Origin: Morinoia aosen
Lineage: Eukaryota > Arthropoda > Malacostraca > Amphipoda > Talitridae
Length of the DNA: 64,000 bases
Reading direction: 5' to 3'
NCBI GenBank assembly: GCA_030386875.1
Contig: CM059557.1
Location: forward strand, 61,148,514-61,212,513
Shown here one piece after another: positions 1 through 12,400 of this stretch (position 1 is the stretch's first letter; the number at the start of each line of letters is the position of its first letter). A program made the translations under genes and the position numbers. Under the pieces are notes generated by a model. That model had not been told where the DNA came from. It made no database searches and saw only the letters and a program-made list of their open reading frames with translations.

Positions 1-2104
1 GTAGAATAATATTTCAAATCAGAATCTCTCATATGTTTCAAAATCACTAGATTACCTTAACTGAAATGTTGATCTTTGCTGTCGCTGTTCTCACAATTTC
101 GAGTCTCAGCTCAACAATTTTCCCGTTTCACGGCTATTTTTAGTTTAAGAAACAATGACGGCATGTTTGGATAGTAGGAAGAATATCGAAGAAATAGAGC
201 GGTTTTCAGATATAACGTCAGATCAGGTGGGCAGGATGAGCTGATGCACTGTCATAGAGAAGTGGCAAGTTTCTCGATGCTCGCGATTTGCGATTGATTT
301 TTTCGTTCAGCCATACGAAGACAAAATTGAAAATAATTTTATAGAATTGATGAGATACAATGATGAAATAATAATTTTCATCACCGGTAAATCTAAAAAA
401 TTAAGTTATGCTGTTAAGTTATTAAGTTATTTGCTTCTAGCAAATTCTCAGAAACTACGACTGAAACATCTCAACAGTTAATGTACACGTACTTGGTGCA
501 CAATAAATCAGGGCTTAACACATACGAAAACAAATAAAAAGTGTCTTCCTAAAAAAGGCCAGTACGAAATATGTATATCAATGTTATTTCATTATTTCAA
601 TATAAAGATCCGCAGCTTGTAGACAAACATAGGCACCCTAATAGGTCAGGAGTAGAACCAAAGATATGAAAAAACGCGAAAATGCGTTTCCTGTGCTAGG
701 TTATCCTAGTCTGCGGTTTATAAATACTGTAAATGTTAGGAAAAAGAAAGTGTCGCATAGATGAATTATTCTTAGGCTGATTTTATACATAGATTTACCG
801 CAGAGTTTAGGTTCCAGTAGCTGCTATTGTTACTGGGTGGGTGGAATGGATATAACTATTTATGTTGATGGGAGAAAGTAACTGATTCTACAACTAAAAC
901 TAAAAGATCGACAGGTCGAAAATTTGAGACATGATGACATGAATATGATGACAGAAAATAATGCTGGACGAAATATTTGCGGGAGCCAAAAACGGGAATG
1001 AATTTTCGCACGAGGCGAACAAAAACATTTCACGACAGGAATAGAACAGTGAAAGCAACATCTACGCTGATGAGCTAATATCTCAATATTATTTACTATA
1101 AACTGGTGGTATTGATTTACTATCTAATACTTGCAATATACATATACCTTGCATGTGATTGTTGACTCTCAATTTGAAAAAAATATTCCTCAATTAAATG
1201 AATATATCGCTTAACCTAGTAATTGTTAATTCTTCTTCCAGTTGACTTTATACATCGGTGAAAAATCTGTCAACAAACTGCAGTGAATATCCTATTAAAT
1301 AAATAACTAGGTCAACCTTCCGGCTCTCTGTCGAGGTCAACCGCCAACAATTCAACAGAGAACAGACATTTTGGATCTCTACAAAGGTTCACGCAGTGCA
1401 AATTTCTTAGCATTTACTCTGAAAGCTACGCTAAAGTTTCAATATTCGAACTTCAGCATCTTCGGGCTCCTCAGGTGTGTGGACAGCCAGCACACCAGAC
1501 CGGACGAACGTGATATAATTTATTTCAATATTATTCTAATGCTAAGAACATGGTTACGACCATGTCTCCGCCGATACCTTTCAGGGCGGTAAAGCAGATC
1601 ACGGAGACAGACTCACGCTGTCTGATGCAGCCTACAATACAGTATGTGCAAAACCACTCTTAATTATACAGTGGTGCAAAAAAGAAACTCCGCACCGCAA
1701 ATATTTTCATAAAATTGTAAATCATGCTAAAATTTGGGTTACTAACTGTAATGGGTTATAATAATACCTTTGGATTCAGCGTTATTTTTGCATCCAAGTA
1801 TCAAGCTCAATGTTTTATTTTATGGTCACTTCTTTAATTATAAACATGGCAATTTGAAATTTGTAAAACAAAAAGAAAATCTACAATTCAGAATTAGGCG
1901 TTAATCCTGACCCTATGACTTTTTAAATCCTGTGGCACGTTACTTCCATGTTTTTAACCTCATAAATAAGTAAAAATCATTTCAGAAAGCCTGATTTTTC
2001 TTTCAGTGATCATGAGGAGATTAGTAAAATCATAATGATGGATTGCCCACACGAAAAACACTCAAATGTACTGTCCAAGACTCAAATGCCATGAAAATGC
2101 CAAG
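1..2104. other. AT-rich sequence without recognised gene
   Basis: No coding segment with a recognisable motif is visible. The longest open frame (1371-1592, plus strand, 73 codons) resembles no family I know and lacks compositional support. The stretch forms the left flank of the hAT element that follows. Confidence 0.5.
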
Positions 2105-3732
2105 CAGGGCTGCCTCTCTAGATATTTTATATCTAGATCTAGATGTTTTTGCTTAATTAAGCCTAGATGTAAAATTTTGAGCCTAGATATTAGCTATAAA
2201 ATCTAGATAGTATTTTCAGCGTGCTAGATATTTTCTAGCTAGAATTACAATTGAGCTATGTATATGATAGATTACTGTAAATTCGAATTAGGAATTCACC
2301 TATAATTGTTGGTTTTCACCTAAGTCTTATTATAATTGTCAATTTGCTTCACCAAATTGTCTGAATAGTGAACCAAACATATTCTGATTATGTTATGTAC
2401 AGATTTTGAATCACACCTAAACTGCTATTTCAATGTTTTTGTGCAATAGTGTAATTTCTAATTGTGATCATCAGGTTCATAAGCTAAAGCACACTATCTC
2501 CAATTGCAAAATTTGTGATGATGTCAAAAATCATGGAATAAAATCCCCATACGTTATCAAAAATGTATTGTGGCCTCATTTTGACAAAAGACTGACCAAT
2601 GATATTGGCAGCAATGAGTTCAGTTCATTGTTGGATGGAAGAAATGATATTTCAATCATGAAACTACTTGGTGTATCAATTATATTCTAGAGTCATGCAT
2701 CTAATAAAGTGGAATCAACTTACTTAGTAATTGCAAACTTATTAAAAGTGATGGAGATAGCGTTGTGACAGCCATAAAACAATTGTTGATAAGTAGGAAT
2801 CTGAGCATTGATAATTGCAATGCAATAGACACTGACAATACAAGTGTTATTAATTGTTAGCATCAATAATGAAGTTTATGCCAAGTTCAAAGAAGAAAAT
2901 TTATATTTAACATTGATGAGCTGTGTATGCCACTCATTCCAGCTTGCTATGTCCTATACTTCTAGTGAATGTTTACCAAGGAACGTGGAATTTTTGATTG
3001 CCGAAACTCATAATTAGTTAGCAAAATTTTCTTAGTCCATGCCAATACAATTAACTTTATAAATTAATTAATCTTGGTTCACTTCCATTGAAAATTCCTT
3101 CTGCTTGCAAAACTTGATGGTTGTCCATTGAGCCTACTGTAAAAAAAAGATTTTGCTTAATGGCTGGATTTATGAAAACATTTTTAGGTTGCAAGGCAAA
3201 GGGAAACCTGCTGTTGTATTATTCAAAATATATTCTGATGAGAAAAATCTTGCACTATCATTTTTTTTGCAACCGATCTTAACAGAGGTGCAAAGAATTA
3301 ATAAGTTATTTGAATATAAAAATGTATATAAGACGAAGTTATTGGATAAAATGCTAATGTTCCTTAAATCAGTTTTCACTAATTTTCTCCTTCCTACTTA
3401 CAATGCTAATAAGTACTTGCTACTACATGGAAAGACTACTTATTAGTCCTTCCTACTTGCAACACTTGTGAAATTGAAGAATATTTGGAGACCAAGCTTT
3501 ATTAGTATAAATATAAGGATATTAAATAATTTAAACAAAGCTAAATTGCCTGGTATAATGCAATTTGTGATATAAATATTCTTATGCACTATTTTTCTAC
3601 TAATTTATTATTATATATAATTAATTTAGTTCTAGATATAATTTTGGATGTTTTATTTTTAAATCTAGATGTTTCTAGATATTTTTTGAGGTCAAACTAG
3701 ATTATTTTAGTCAAATAAAAGTGGCAGCCCTG
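2105..3732. mobile_element. hAT DNA transposon, complete ends, decayed interior
   Basis: The ends are perfect 10-bp inverted repeats (CAGGGCTGCC at 2105-2114, GGCAGCCCTG at 3723-3732). The element is flanked on both sides by the identical 8-mer ATGCCAAG (2097-2104 and 3733-3740). CAG-type termini with an 8-bp target duplication are the hAT signature. At 1,628 bp it is shorter than an autonomous element, and its transposase is broken into fragments. The subterminal DNA is rich in CTAGAT motifs at both ends. The perfect duplication suggests insertion was not very ancient, although the coding region was already defective or decayed quickly. Confidence 0.93.
2433..3480 (+). pseudogene. hAT transposase remnant
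   Basis: Fragments in different plus-strand frames appear in the order expected for hAT transposases of the ZNF862-like type. At 2433-2690 there is a segment ending in a DGRNDISIMKLLGVS-like stretch, matching the family's 'DxSTDxSxxKxLxV' region around the first catalytic Asp. At about 2740-3020 there are decayed matches to the following region, with IDTDN and CVCHS-like stretches. At 3153-3446 a segment with YSDEKNLAL and LQPILTEVQRINKLFE matches the later helical region. The N-terminal BED finger and the C-terminal dimerisation region are not seen. Stops and frameshifts make it non-functional. The family match is from memory of the motifs. Confidence 0.75.
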
Positions 3733-3988
3733 ATGCCAAGACTCAGAGTCCTCAGTGACTCCGTGTGGAGAGGACGTGTGTTGCGCTCGCTCCGAAACAA
3801 AGGGCCTATTGTTAGAAAGAATGTACTTCTAGCCTAACTGGGTACCCACTCTCGCCATGAGGATTCAAATGTGATTTAAACACACCTCACATAAAAACCA
3901 ACACACTATGAGTATAATATTCCCTCAAAAAGTGTGAAAGTGTTCAACCCTCGTTTACACAAGGAAGCGAACTCCCTCAATCTACAAG

Positions 3989-4816
3989 ATGGGGCCCAAG
4001 AGGCAACGCAACAACAGCAGCAGCAGCAACAGCTGTGAGTTCCAGCCGAAGTTTGGTCAATATCCTGATGTGTCTAGCCTAACACAAGGCGGCAAGGAAG
4101 TGGTTTCTGTCCTAATGAAATACTTCAACTCAGTGATGACAAAGTTTATGAGTGATATTGACAAAATGCAAAATGAAATAAGCTACCTTAAAACACTATT
4201 TGAAACAATAGCGGGAAAAAAAGCTGAACACAAAGAAATTCTCGAAGAACATTATGAGAAAATAGATAGCTCAGCTTCCCGTCTCGACCAGTTGGAAAAA
4301 AATGATCAGCGCCGAGACTTAGAAGAGAAAAAATGCACTCTCGTCATTTCTGGGGAGGAACTACCGCAATCACACACCAACGAAAGCTGCAAAGCAACAG
4401 TCTGCAAACTTCGTAAGGATATCAACATCGACCTCAATGATGCTGACATCACGTCAGCTAACCGAATAGGGAGAACACAAATAACTGGAAACGAGGATCG
4501 AAGAAACGTTGCTTTCGAAATAAAACATTATAACAAGAAACGCGAAGTTCTCACCGCCTGCCGAGCAAACAAACATAAGTTCTTCATTAATGAATATCTA
4601 ATACCTTCACGAGCAAAGATTATGTACGCCTTGAGAATACCCAGAAGAAAATTCCCGGAATAAATTGGAATCCCGAGGACCCAGGACGGAAACATCTTCG
4701 CATTCACCCCTGGACAACCGGACTCAAGACGCCATCAGATTAATACGCCAGAAGAGCTGGACAAATACCTGATGCTGCTACTGGATATGTCATCGAAACA
4801 GGTCTTGGATGATTAA
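3989..4816 (+). pseudogene. LINE ORF1 (coiled coil plus RNA-binding region)
   Basis: The open frame starts at ATG 3989 and runs 224 codons to 4663. The N-terminus is Ser/Asn-rich. Residues of about 40-115 form a heptad-like Leu/Ile/Lys/Glu-rich helix, the expected trimerising coiled coil. From about residue 118 there is a basic domain with a TLVISG strand, an ANRIGR motif and a typical end in which Phe-Ile-Asn-Glu is followed by a basic Arg-Ala-Lys helix, as in LINE ORF1 nucleic-acid chaperones. After a frameshift near 4665 the C-terminal tail continues to about 4816 (TQDGNIFAF, then an acidic helix). Family proteins bind the element RNA in the cytoplasmic RNP. Loss of frame before the tail suggests a decayed copy. 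Confidence 0.75.
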
Positions 4817-5482
4817 GCTTAAGCTTGGGTGATCACCTCAATTATTCACTATCATAATATGTAACTGTCACTGATTACATATGTTACTGACGCCTAAAAT
4901 TTTATAACACTACGCAATAACTTTATAGCTTCAAGCTGTATAGCTTCATGTCGTAAATCACTTCCAGCTTTTTAAAATATTAAAGATATCAGTCTCACCC
5001 CAATTTTGACAATTGTTCGCCAGATGTATGTGAACACTTATGACAGCTGTATGTCAACTTTGCAATAACACTATCACCAACATGTACCTGCTAATGTCAT
5101 GATGGAATTTAGATTTCCACCTTGTTCTCTCTCTCCCACCTTAATTGTATGTAATTTCTACCAGTATGATCATTATTACGTGTTAACTATATTAGCTGAT
5201 TAGATATGTCATTGTCTCCTAAAATTTTAAAACTTAATACCTGTTGTATGAGAACTTTGTGACAACGCCTCAGCAATTTTTACACACCAATGTTGTGATA
5301 TTGAACTCCATTATTATTCGCTCATGGACTGAGTACGTGTGTACTCACGAAATCGAGCTAGATTTTCTTTTTGTACTCTTTTCTCTCTTACTTCTCAAGC
5401 TAGTTTTTAGACAGGAATATCTTTTTATCTTCACTCTGTATTTCGTTTTTAACTTACATTAATTTAAATTTACTAATTTTAA

Positions 5483-8460
5483 ATGACTGATCACGCTGAT
5501 GTATTCGATGATATAGACCCAGACCTCAATCATTTAAACAGAATATATCCAAATCTAAACGACTCTGATAACTGCATGTATACTAATATCTCAAGATTCA
5601 ACGAAACTATACGAATATCTCGCAACGATTTTTCGCTCCTTCGTGGAATTGTAGGTCACTCTATCCAAAATTGGAAGAAAAACAATGTACTATTACTGAA
5701 CTTGAGTATAACCTAGACGTGATTAGCTTCACCGAAAGCTGGCTAGATGACTCAACCAAAGACAATTAGATATGAAAATTATCATAATTACCATTCGTTA
5801 CGAAAAAAACAAGCGAGGCGGTGGCATCCGTACGTACATATCTAAAGAAATAGACTCGAATATCATAGCAAGTGCAACAATGAATCAGGATCAAATAGAG
5901 TCACTATTCGTAGAACTGTCTAGAGATGGTGAGCGAATATTGCTTGGAACGGTGTATAGGCCTCCGACAGCCTGTCCTATATCCTTCCTGAATGAGCTCA
6001 ATCGTGTTATTTCTCAGTTCAACAGGTCCTCATACAATGATATAATCATTTGCAGTGACTTCAATTATGATCTACTGAAACATGAAAGCTACGAACCAAT
6101 CTCTAATTTCCTAAATGCCTTTCAGTCTAAATCTTTCCGTCCGACCATCAAAAAGCATACGCGAATAACCTCTGAGTCTGCTACGCTGCTTGACAATATC
6201 TTTATGACAAACCCAAGTGATTTTCTTGCTGGACTAATTACTTCTGACTTATCAGATCATTTTCCAGATTTTCTTAAGAAAAATGTATATATTGCTTGCA
6301 CCAAGGCACGGGCTGAAACTTATTCATATCGTAAAGTAAACGAATCAAATTTAAAAGAATTACGCACCGTTCTAGAAGAATCAGTACTAACATTTCACAT
6401 CTCTCAACAAAATAATAATGCAACGTGCATTGATGAAGCAGTAGTAAAGTTGACTGAAACTATAATGACCGCATAAAATCACTGTTGCCCAATTGTAACT
6501 CGCACAGTTACACTGAACAATATACAAAAGCCCTGAATTACTGGACACATTGTAATAAATATAAAGAAACGTCAAGCGTACCTAGCCCTCCTTTGCGAAG
6601 GGAGAATATCTAGAGAAACATTTAACAGATTCAGAAACTATGTAACGAACCAGATAAGGACATCAAAAAGAGTTTCTTTACGCTCAAGTTTACTCAATTT
6701 TAATCTGACATAAAAAAGACCTAGCGCCTCCTTAACTCCTGCTATAAACCGAATAACGCAGATAGAAAGAAAATTGAATATGTTGTTCAAGAAAATGTAA
6801 AATACCATTAGAAGAAAGAAATTGCAAATCTCTTTAACAATTTCTTCGCAAACGTGGGGAAAACTATAGCTGATGGTATTCCAAGTGAACCTACTGATCA
6901 CCTGGAATACATGGATCATATTCGAGAACACAGCTCCTTTTTCGTTGCGCCTACCAACTCTTCCGATGTAATTGCGTGCATAAACAATCAGAACAATAAA
7001 TCGAGGGGTTACAAACATTTCTGACTTAAGTACTTAAAATTATTGCCGATATTGTAGCCCCGCACATATCCAATATTATTAACCAGTCTTTTTCCTAGGC
7101 ACTTTCCCAAACTCCCTCAAAGTTGCTAGAGTAACCCCAAACTAACAGAGAAATGGTGAAAAAAACTTTATAAACAATTATCGACCTATCTCCATGCTAC
7201 CAATTATTAGCAAGATATTCGAGAAAATTGTGTATAAAAAAGTGTACTTTTATTTGAACAAAAATCATTTCTCTATGATAAACAATACGGCTTTCGCTCT
7301 AAAAAATCTACAACAAAGGCTATATTCAATTATTTACAATTCCTTTATTCTAAAACAGGAAAGCCTGTCTTCTCTGTTTTTCTTGACTTTCGAAAAGCAT
7401 TCGATTGTGTGGACCATAACATATTGCTCTCTAAACTACACTGTTATGGCATTCGAGGGGTTGCCCATGATTGGTTCAGATCATACCTAAGAAATCGGAA
7501 GCAATACGTTGTCATTGACGATGCAAAATCGGACCCACAGACAATTAGCCATGGAGTTCCACAAGGATCTGTCTTTGGGCCTCTCCTATCCCTGATTTTT
7601 ATCAATGATATCATTAAATCTATATCATTTTTCAAATTCAAACTTTTTGCCGATAACAGCACGCTTTCTGCAGTGCTTCCAAACAAAAATCCCGCTCTGA
7701 TTGCGGAAAGCATAAATAATGAACTCCATAAGGTTTCATTTTGGCTTAAGCTAATAAAATAAGCTTTAATATAGATAAAACAAAATATACTACATTCTCA
7801 TGCAAGAAAAATATATCTCTCCCACGCGTTAAAATTGGCGAAGGTGAAATCGAATAAACTAACTCATGTAAGTTCCTGAGTATCATAATAGATGAACATT
7901 TGACCTTCAAAGAGCACATCGCTTATGTTAGTACTAAATTATCAAAATCCATCGGAATCCTAAATAAAGTTAAAAATTTCCTGCCTGAAACAGCTTTGTA
8001 AATGCTCTACCGAACGCTCATTTCACCATACATGCAATACGGTATAGAAGCATTTCACGGAACTGATAAAAATAAAACCAATATAATTTTTAATTTGCAA
8101 AAAAGAGCCATCAGAGCGGTAAGGAACCTAGAATATAACGCTCACACAAATGATTCATTCAAATATTTACAAATACTCAAACTTTCGGATAGCTACAAAA
8201 TCTCCATTCGTAATTTCATTTGCACAACATTAACAAATGATGGCGACAATGGCCTAAAACATATATTAACTGCGCAAACTGGTCATCACGACCATTTAAC
8301 CCGAAATAGAAGCAAATTAATGCTTCCTTATTATTCAAAGACCCGGTCGCAACACAGTTCGTTGGACTAATACTTGCAACTCAATCCCTGCGGAGATCCG
8401 TGAAAGTAATTCTTACAAGGTATTCAAAAGAAATCTTGAGTCTCACTTCTTATCAGAATA
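5483..8460 (+). pseudogene. LINE ORF2: endonuclease and reverse transcriptase, broken
   Basis: The pieces lie in successive frames. The endonuclease begins near 5620 and continues to about 6270 with a GTVYRPP strand, IICSDFN (usual GDFN) and the terminal SDLSDHFP motif. Weak connecting sequence follows. The reverse transcriptase runs from about 7165: NNYRPIS, then a frameshift, then YGFRSKKST, FLDFRKAFDCVDH, the GVPQGS motif and, near 7650, FADN where the catalytic box is normally FADD. The C-terminal 'thumb' region is at 7860-8370 and after. In a functional element this protein nicks DNA and primes reverse transcription from element RNA. The Asp-to-Asn change in the YxDD box alone would abolish activity. 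At least four frame breaks are visible. Confidence 0.85.
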
Positions 8461-8658
8461 CTAGTCGTGTAAGATCACCATAGTCAAACCTTGTCTCCTA
8501 CATGACTGGTCCTAATAATGAAATCTGCCATGGTAAATATCGCCGATCTTCTGTCTGCTCCCACATCGTTTATCGAATATACTGTTAAATCTAGTCCATA
8601 TGAACTATATTGTAAAATGAAGCATCTAATATGAAGTTAAATTATTTCATTGATCAGT

Positions 8659-9072
8659 TATTATGGAGTGGATAGCCCTACACTAGAGCACAGCATAGGT
8701 TCCACATAGACACAACATAGTTATAGTACTGAACACAATAGACAATGCAATGACACAGCAAGTTAGGTAAATAGTTCACTCACCTCTTGGATACCTTAAC
8801 TTTATACTCAAATGGCGGTACTGTGGCTAGTGAGGTTAGAGCGGAAATAGACGGGAAATGTATAGAATAGAGTAGAATAAAATTAGTACATTAGTTTAGA
8901 ACTTAAGAAGTTAGATACCAACCACAGTAGGTAATTATATACACCCTCGGTCAACATGTACTTGTTGTTGAACCCGAGGCCAATAGCAGACTGACTTTCG
9001 AGTGTTGCTCTCTCGAGCGTTGCCAACTTATGGTCTCTCTAACTAGAACTTACACTACTCGCTATATTACAT
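8659..9072. mobile_element. Probable solo LTR inserted in the LINE 3' region
   Basis: Comparison with the second LINE copy (about 16140-16215) shows extra sequence here. The extra 414 bp is flanked by the same pentamer TCAGT (8654-8658 and 9073-9077). It ends in CA and begins TA, one transition from the canonical TG. An AATAAA signal sits inside at about 8877. Five-bp duplication, TG/CA-like ends and a poly(A) signal fit a solo LTR of a BEL or Gypsy element. No internal retroelement genes are present. Confidence 0.55.
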
Positions 9073-9479
9073 CAGTCTAATGTGGAACTAGGTTAAGTGA
9101 ATTAGGTTAAACAATATTGTACACCTTAGAATAACGTTAATGTTAGGATGCCCACTGAACTCTTATTCTCTTATTCGGGCCCACAGGCTGCTATACCCAA
9201 ATTTGACTATTGTACTAGACTGAAGAAACATTCTACCTCTGTATCACCTGTGGTAAATAAATTGTTTAAATTGTTTAAAATTATTTAAAAGACTGTAGAC
9301 TGTGGCTTAGAAAGTGGTAGAGCATCGGAATATCGGCAGAATTCGAAATCGTCCAAGAGTTACTTTTTATAGGGAAGATGATGCCCTAAAGATCAGCGGC
9401 TTCAGGATTAAGTATGAAACTTCTTCTCAATTCGCAAATGATGTGGCCTGGTTGAAAAGTGTTCTGTTTCAACAATTAA

Positions 9480-9790
9480 GAAAATAAAAGAATTTGAGTA
9501 GAACAGTTGCATTCCATAACGCAACCCTAAATTATCTCTGAAGAACAGAAAATGTCTTGTGGAAGTTGTCAGAGTCATGAAAATTTGACGCCTCTGACCA
9601 GCACAGGGTGCTCTTTAACGATAAAAGCAAATTCAATAGGCTAAACAGTGATGGCTGGTGATGTATTCCACGAATGAGAGGTAATGAGTTTAATCTCAAA
9701 TCTACAGTTCTAATCCTTCTAGGCGATGGTGGTATGATTTTGGGGGAGTCATCAGTGCTCGTCGTCCAGGGCTTATCGTTGGACTGCAAA
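9480..9790 (+). pseudogene. Tc1-type transposase fragment
   Basis: A plus-strand reading around 9590-9790 gives HRVLFNDKSKFNRLNSDG, followed by a PRMRGNEFN-like stretch. This matches the middle of Tc1 transposases, where the usual text is 'VLFSDESKFNLFxSDG' around the first catalytic Asp. Here that acidic position reads Asn-Asp-Lys. Upstream and downstream parts are too decayed to follow, and no inverted terminal repeats could be located. Insertion at or just beyond the LINE 3' end is likely. Confidence 0.6.
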
Positions 9791-11400
9791 GTCGAAATAA
9801 TTCGACCAAATACATCGACGTGTTAGCTAAGCATTTTGCGCCCTATTATACGCCCACTCCTCAATGCAAGCGCCAAGACATGGCAGGACGATCAAAAAAC
9901 GATAATAATTCTCTTGAAGTTTCAAAATCTTCTAAGTGAGTCAATGGCGAATAAGAAAAAACCTCATCCACTTGTTTAAACGCATTTGATTCTGGCGCAC
10001 AGATTGTCAGACACCTAAATATGAACTCCTTGATTTTGCGCTGGGATCCGGAGATCAAATGGCTGACATTGTGTCTGAAAAAACACCACGTACAGCTAGG
10101 CAAGTAATTGGCAAGAGTAAGAGTAAAGCCGCCATATCTTAGCTTACTAATAGATAACGTATAATAAATTAGCTGAGGAATTGGAGATCACATTCTAGGA
10201 TTGAAGTGATTATGAGTAAAAAGTAACGCACCGTAAATCCTACAGGATTGATAGTACTGGTAATATAAGGTAATTATTGTAGCCAAAACTGGTCAAATAA
10301 TTCTATGCCAAGTCCGTAAAAATATTAAAGTTTAGAAATTATATCACTCATTCCTTCACTCAGCTGTAGAAAATGCAGAAGAGTAGAATTCAGATCTAGG
10401 AAAAACGTGCTATTTAGTGATAACGCCAAGCCGTTGCTAAAAAATTCTCGAGTTCTGTTTTCCTTTCACCTTCACTTCAACATTCATATTGCTCGCCCAG
10501 AGGTACTTTAATCTAACATTATAGCTCAAGATTACTTTTGAGGTTAGAAATTATTTATTGACAACGGGAGATTTACCTGAAATTTCTCACCGTCGCAAAG
10601 CTTCATGACAGGTACAGAGTCCTCATTAATATTTATCTGCTAGTACGTATTCAAATTTTAATACTATTGAGTTAAAACACATGTCAGTATTACTTTGACG
10701 TTCTTACAAACTTGCCAGGATTGTTTAGAATGCTGGTGCTGTTTGATGTTTCCATTGTGGGATCTGAAATCTTGTTTCCGGGTCATACCCTATTAAAAAT
10801 TAAGGGAGTAGCATGGTTGATTAAGGGAGACAGCGGTGAATTAAAGGAGTATTAAGCGAACCGAGGCCTCTTCCCTTCTGACACTTCCAGGGCGCGACTC
10901 ATAAGCGCGATGCGAGCAAGTTCTCCCATGGTTCTACCACAGGCCACCTGTTCAGGTGGCCTCTAGGCGAAACGTCTGCCACCTTTCTCGAGAGAAATGA
11001 CGGTTACCGTCTTTCGCGTCAGTTTTGAAGTTGGTGTTGTGCGTGACACATGTCTGGATCGTGTCTCTATTGTTTAAAACGTTTCAAGTAGTGTTAGAGT
11101 GTATATCAGTGCGAGTGTGTATTGCGTGAGGGTGTATAGTACGTGAGGGTGTCAGAAGAAACAAGAGATGGAAGAGACGTAGAATGCTGGTCTATAGAGG
11201 CATGAACGGAGCAAGGACTGCTAGTTTCACCACTTCGGTCAATTGATATTTGTGACGATTCATCGTTGTGGTGGGGCTGGTAGCGAAGGCAAAACCTCAA
11301 TGTAAGCAATGTAAAAACAACAAAATGTGGAAACCAAACCTGAATTTTCCCTCGTCAGTCTTCAGCAACCTTTGAATTGAAGGACGTTCTTGAAGGTGAT
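9791..11400. other. No recognised gene; CpG-richer patch near 10870-11060
   Basis: No family match was found on either strand. Around 10860-11060 the base composition rises in CpG (GGGCGCGACTC and neighbours) and a short inverted repeat, AGGCCACCTG/CAGGTGGCCT (about 10942-10962), could form a hairpin. This could be a promoter-like patch or part of an unidentified repeat. The open frames here are short and unconvincing. Confidence 0.35.
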
Positions 11401-11426
11401 CGACGATGTGTTCAGATACATATTTG

Positions 11427-11540
11427 TGTGTGTGTAGGGGGGGGGGGGGGGCGGGGTTGTGTGTGGGTGTGGGAGTAGGTGTGTGGGAGGGGGGTGTGTT
11501 GAGGGTTTGTGTGTGGGGATAGGTGGGGGAGTGTGTGTAT
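11427..11540 (+). repeat. G-rich GT/GGG simple repeat
   Basis: The plus strand is almost purely G and T, with a run of about 16 G followed by GTGTGTG and GGGGG blocks. It is a degenerate microsatellite. The many G-runs separated by short loops meet the usual pattern for G-quadruplex formation. Minus-strand frames here encode only Thr/Pro/His-rich translations of the repeat and should not be taken as genes. Confidence 0.85.
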
Positions 11541-11712
11541 ATGAATAGCCGGTGTAATTAAGCTCGGGCAAGGTAAAAATATTTTATTTTCCTTTCTAAT
11601 TTTTTTGTTATGTATATAGCTACGAGTATATTCTTTCAACGACCCTAGGGTATTGTTGCTATATTCTTTTCAAGGTACATTTATATTGTTCCCTGCAGGC
11701 TTTCGCCTCCAA

Positions 11713-12090
11713 GGCTGCGTACAGCTGATTTCCCATTATTGCACGTTCAACCGTTGACGCTTCTCAACCAAATATAGCCAGTTGCCCATTAATTACCTTA
11801 GTTATAGCGTTGCGAAAACTTCAAGCATAAGTTATACGTCACAAACATGTCCCATTAATGTCAGCTTAATAATGAACACGCACCCTTGAAATTTTCTGCA
11901 CATTAGTAGGAATGTATTTAATTTACATACTCTGGTACATTTTTATTGTACTATCAACCGTGTTTGCTTATGATGAATTGATTAATCGCGCAAGAACTAA
12001 GGTAATTCAAGGGCAAACTGGTTATAATCGGTTTGAGCAGTGTGACGGTTTGAAAGTGTGACTAATGGGAAATCAGCTGTGCGCAGCCGT
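11713..12090. mobile_element. MITE with about 110-bp imperfect inverted repeats
   Basis: The left end (GGCTGCGTACAGCTGATTTC, from 11714) pairs with the right end (GAAATCAGCTGTGCGCAGCC, to about 12089). Pairing continues inward for about 110 bp on each side, including a shared AATTACCTTAGTT block. The central part does not code. A target duplication could not be defined, so the superfamily is unknown. At about 376 bp it has the size of a non-autonomous DNA transposon. Confidence 0.72.
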
Positions 12091-12109
12091 TTTTTTTTTA
12101 AATTAAATT

Positions 12110-12400
12110 AAGAGGTGGCCATCCTGGGCCTCTCATGATTCTCCGATGGTGAATAGGAGAAACTGGTCGCGCCTTGGGAGCGCGACGGTAGTGCTCCATG
12201 CTGAGCCATGCGTGGCCACCGGTTGGGACAGAGGTGCAGGCGCGCCTATAAAGTGAACACTTCGAAGTTGCCTCATAGGAGACGCATGGATGAAACAACC
12301 ATGCATATTTGGGAGCGCTCCCAAGAATCACCGATGCCACTCCTATAATTTTTAATAGGGTATCCATTCACTCCCGTCTCATCACCAGTTAAAGATGGTC
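12110..12400. other. GC-rich, hairpin-prone non-coding segment
   Basis: This is locally much richer in GC than its surroundings. It contains a perfect 16-bp palindrome TTGGGAGCGCTCCCAA (12309-12324) and repeated GTGGCCA and GCGC blocks. Two overlapping minus-strand frames are open only because of base composition. It may be part of an unidentified repeat. I do not recognise it as an rRNA, tRNA or protein exon. Confidence 0.4.

Larger units (their letters stand above)
3745..9290 (+). mobile_element. Non-LTR retrotransposon (CR1/Jockey-group LINE), degenerate
   Basis: It has the two-ORF layout of a LINE with an apurinic-like endonuclease. A coiled-coil ORF1 is followed by an endonuclease plus reverse transcriptase ORF2. 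The 3' end carries short tandem units of the type ATTGTTTAA (about 9258-9290), as in CR1/L2-group elements, instead of poly(A). The 5' border is uncertain and was placed just after the hAT target duplication. The 3' third is shared with a second copy at 15404-16405, which supports the 3' border. Many stops and frameshifts, plus a secondary LTR insertion near 8659-9072, show it is dead. Assignment to a clade needs a tree. Confidence 0.82.

Noticed and set aside
11362..11639. Thr/Pro/His-rich minus-strand frames
   Set aside because: Translation of the GT/GGG simple repeat.
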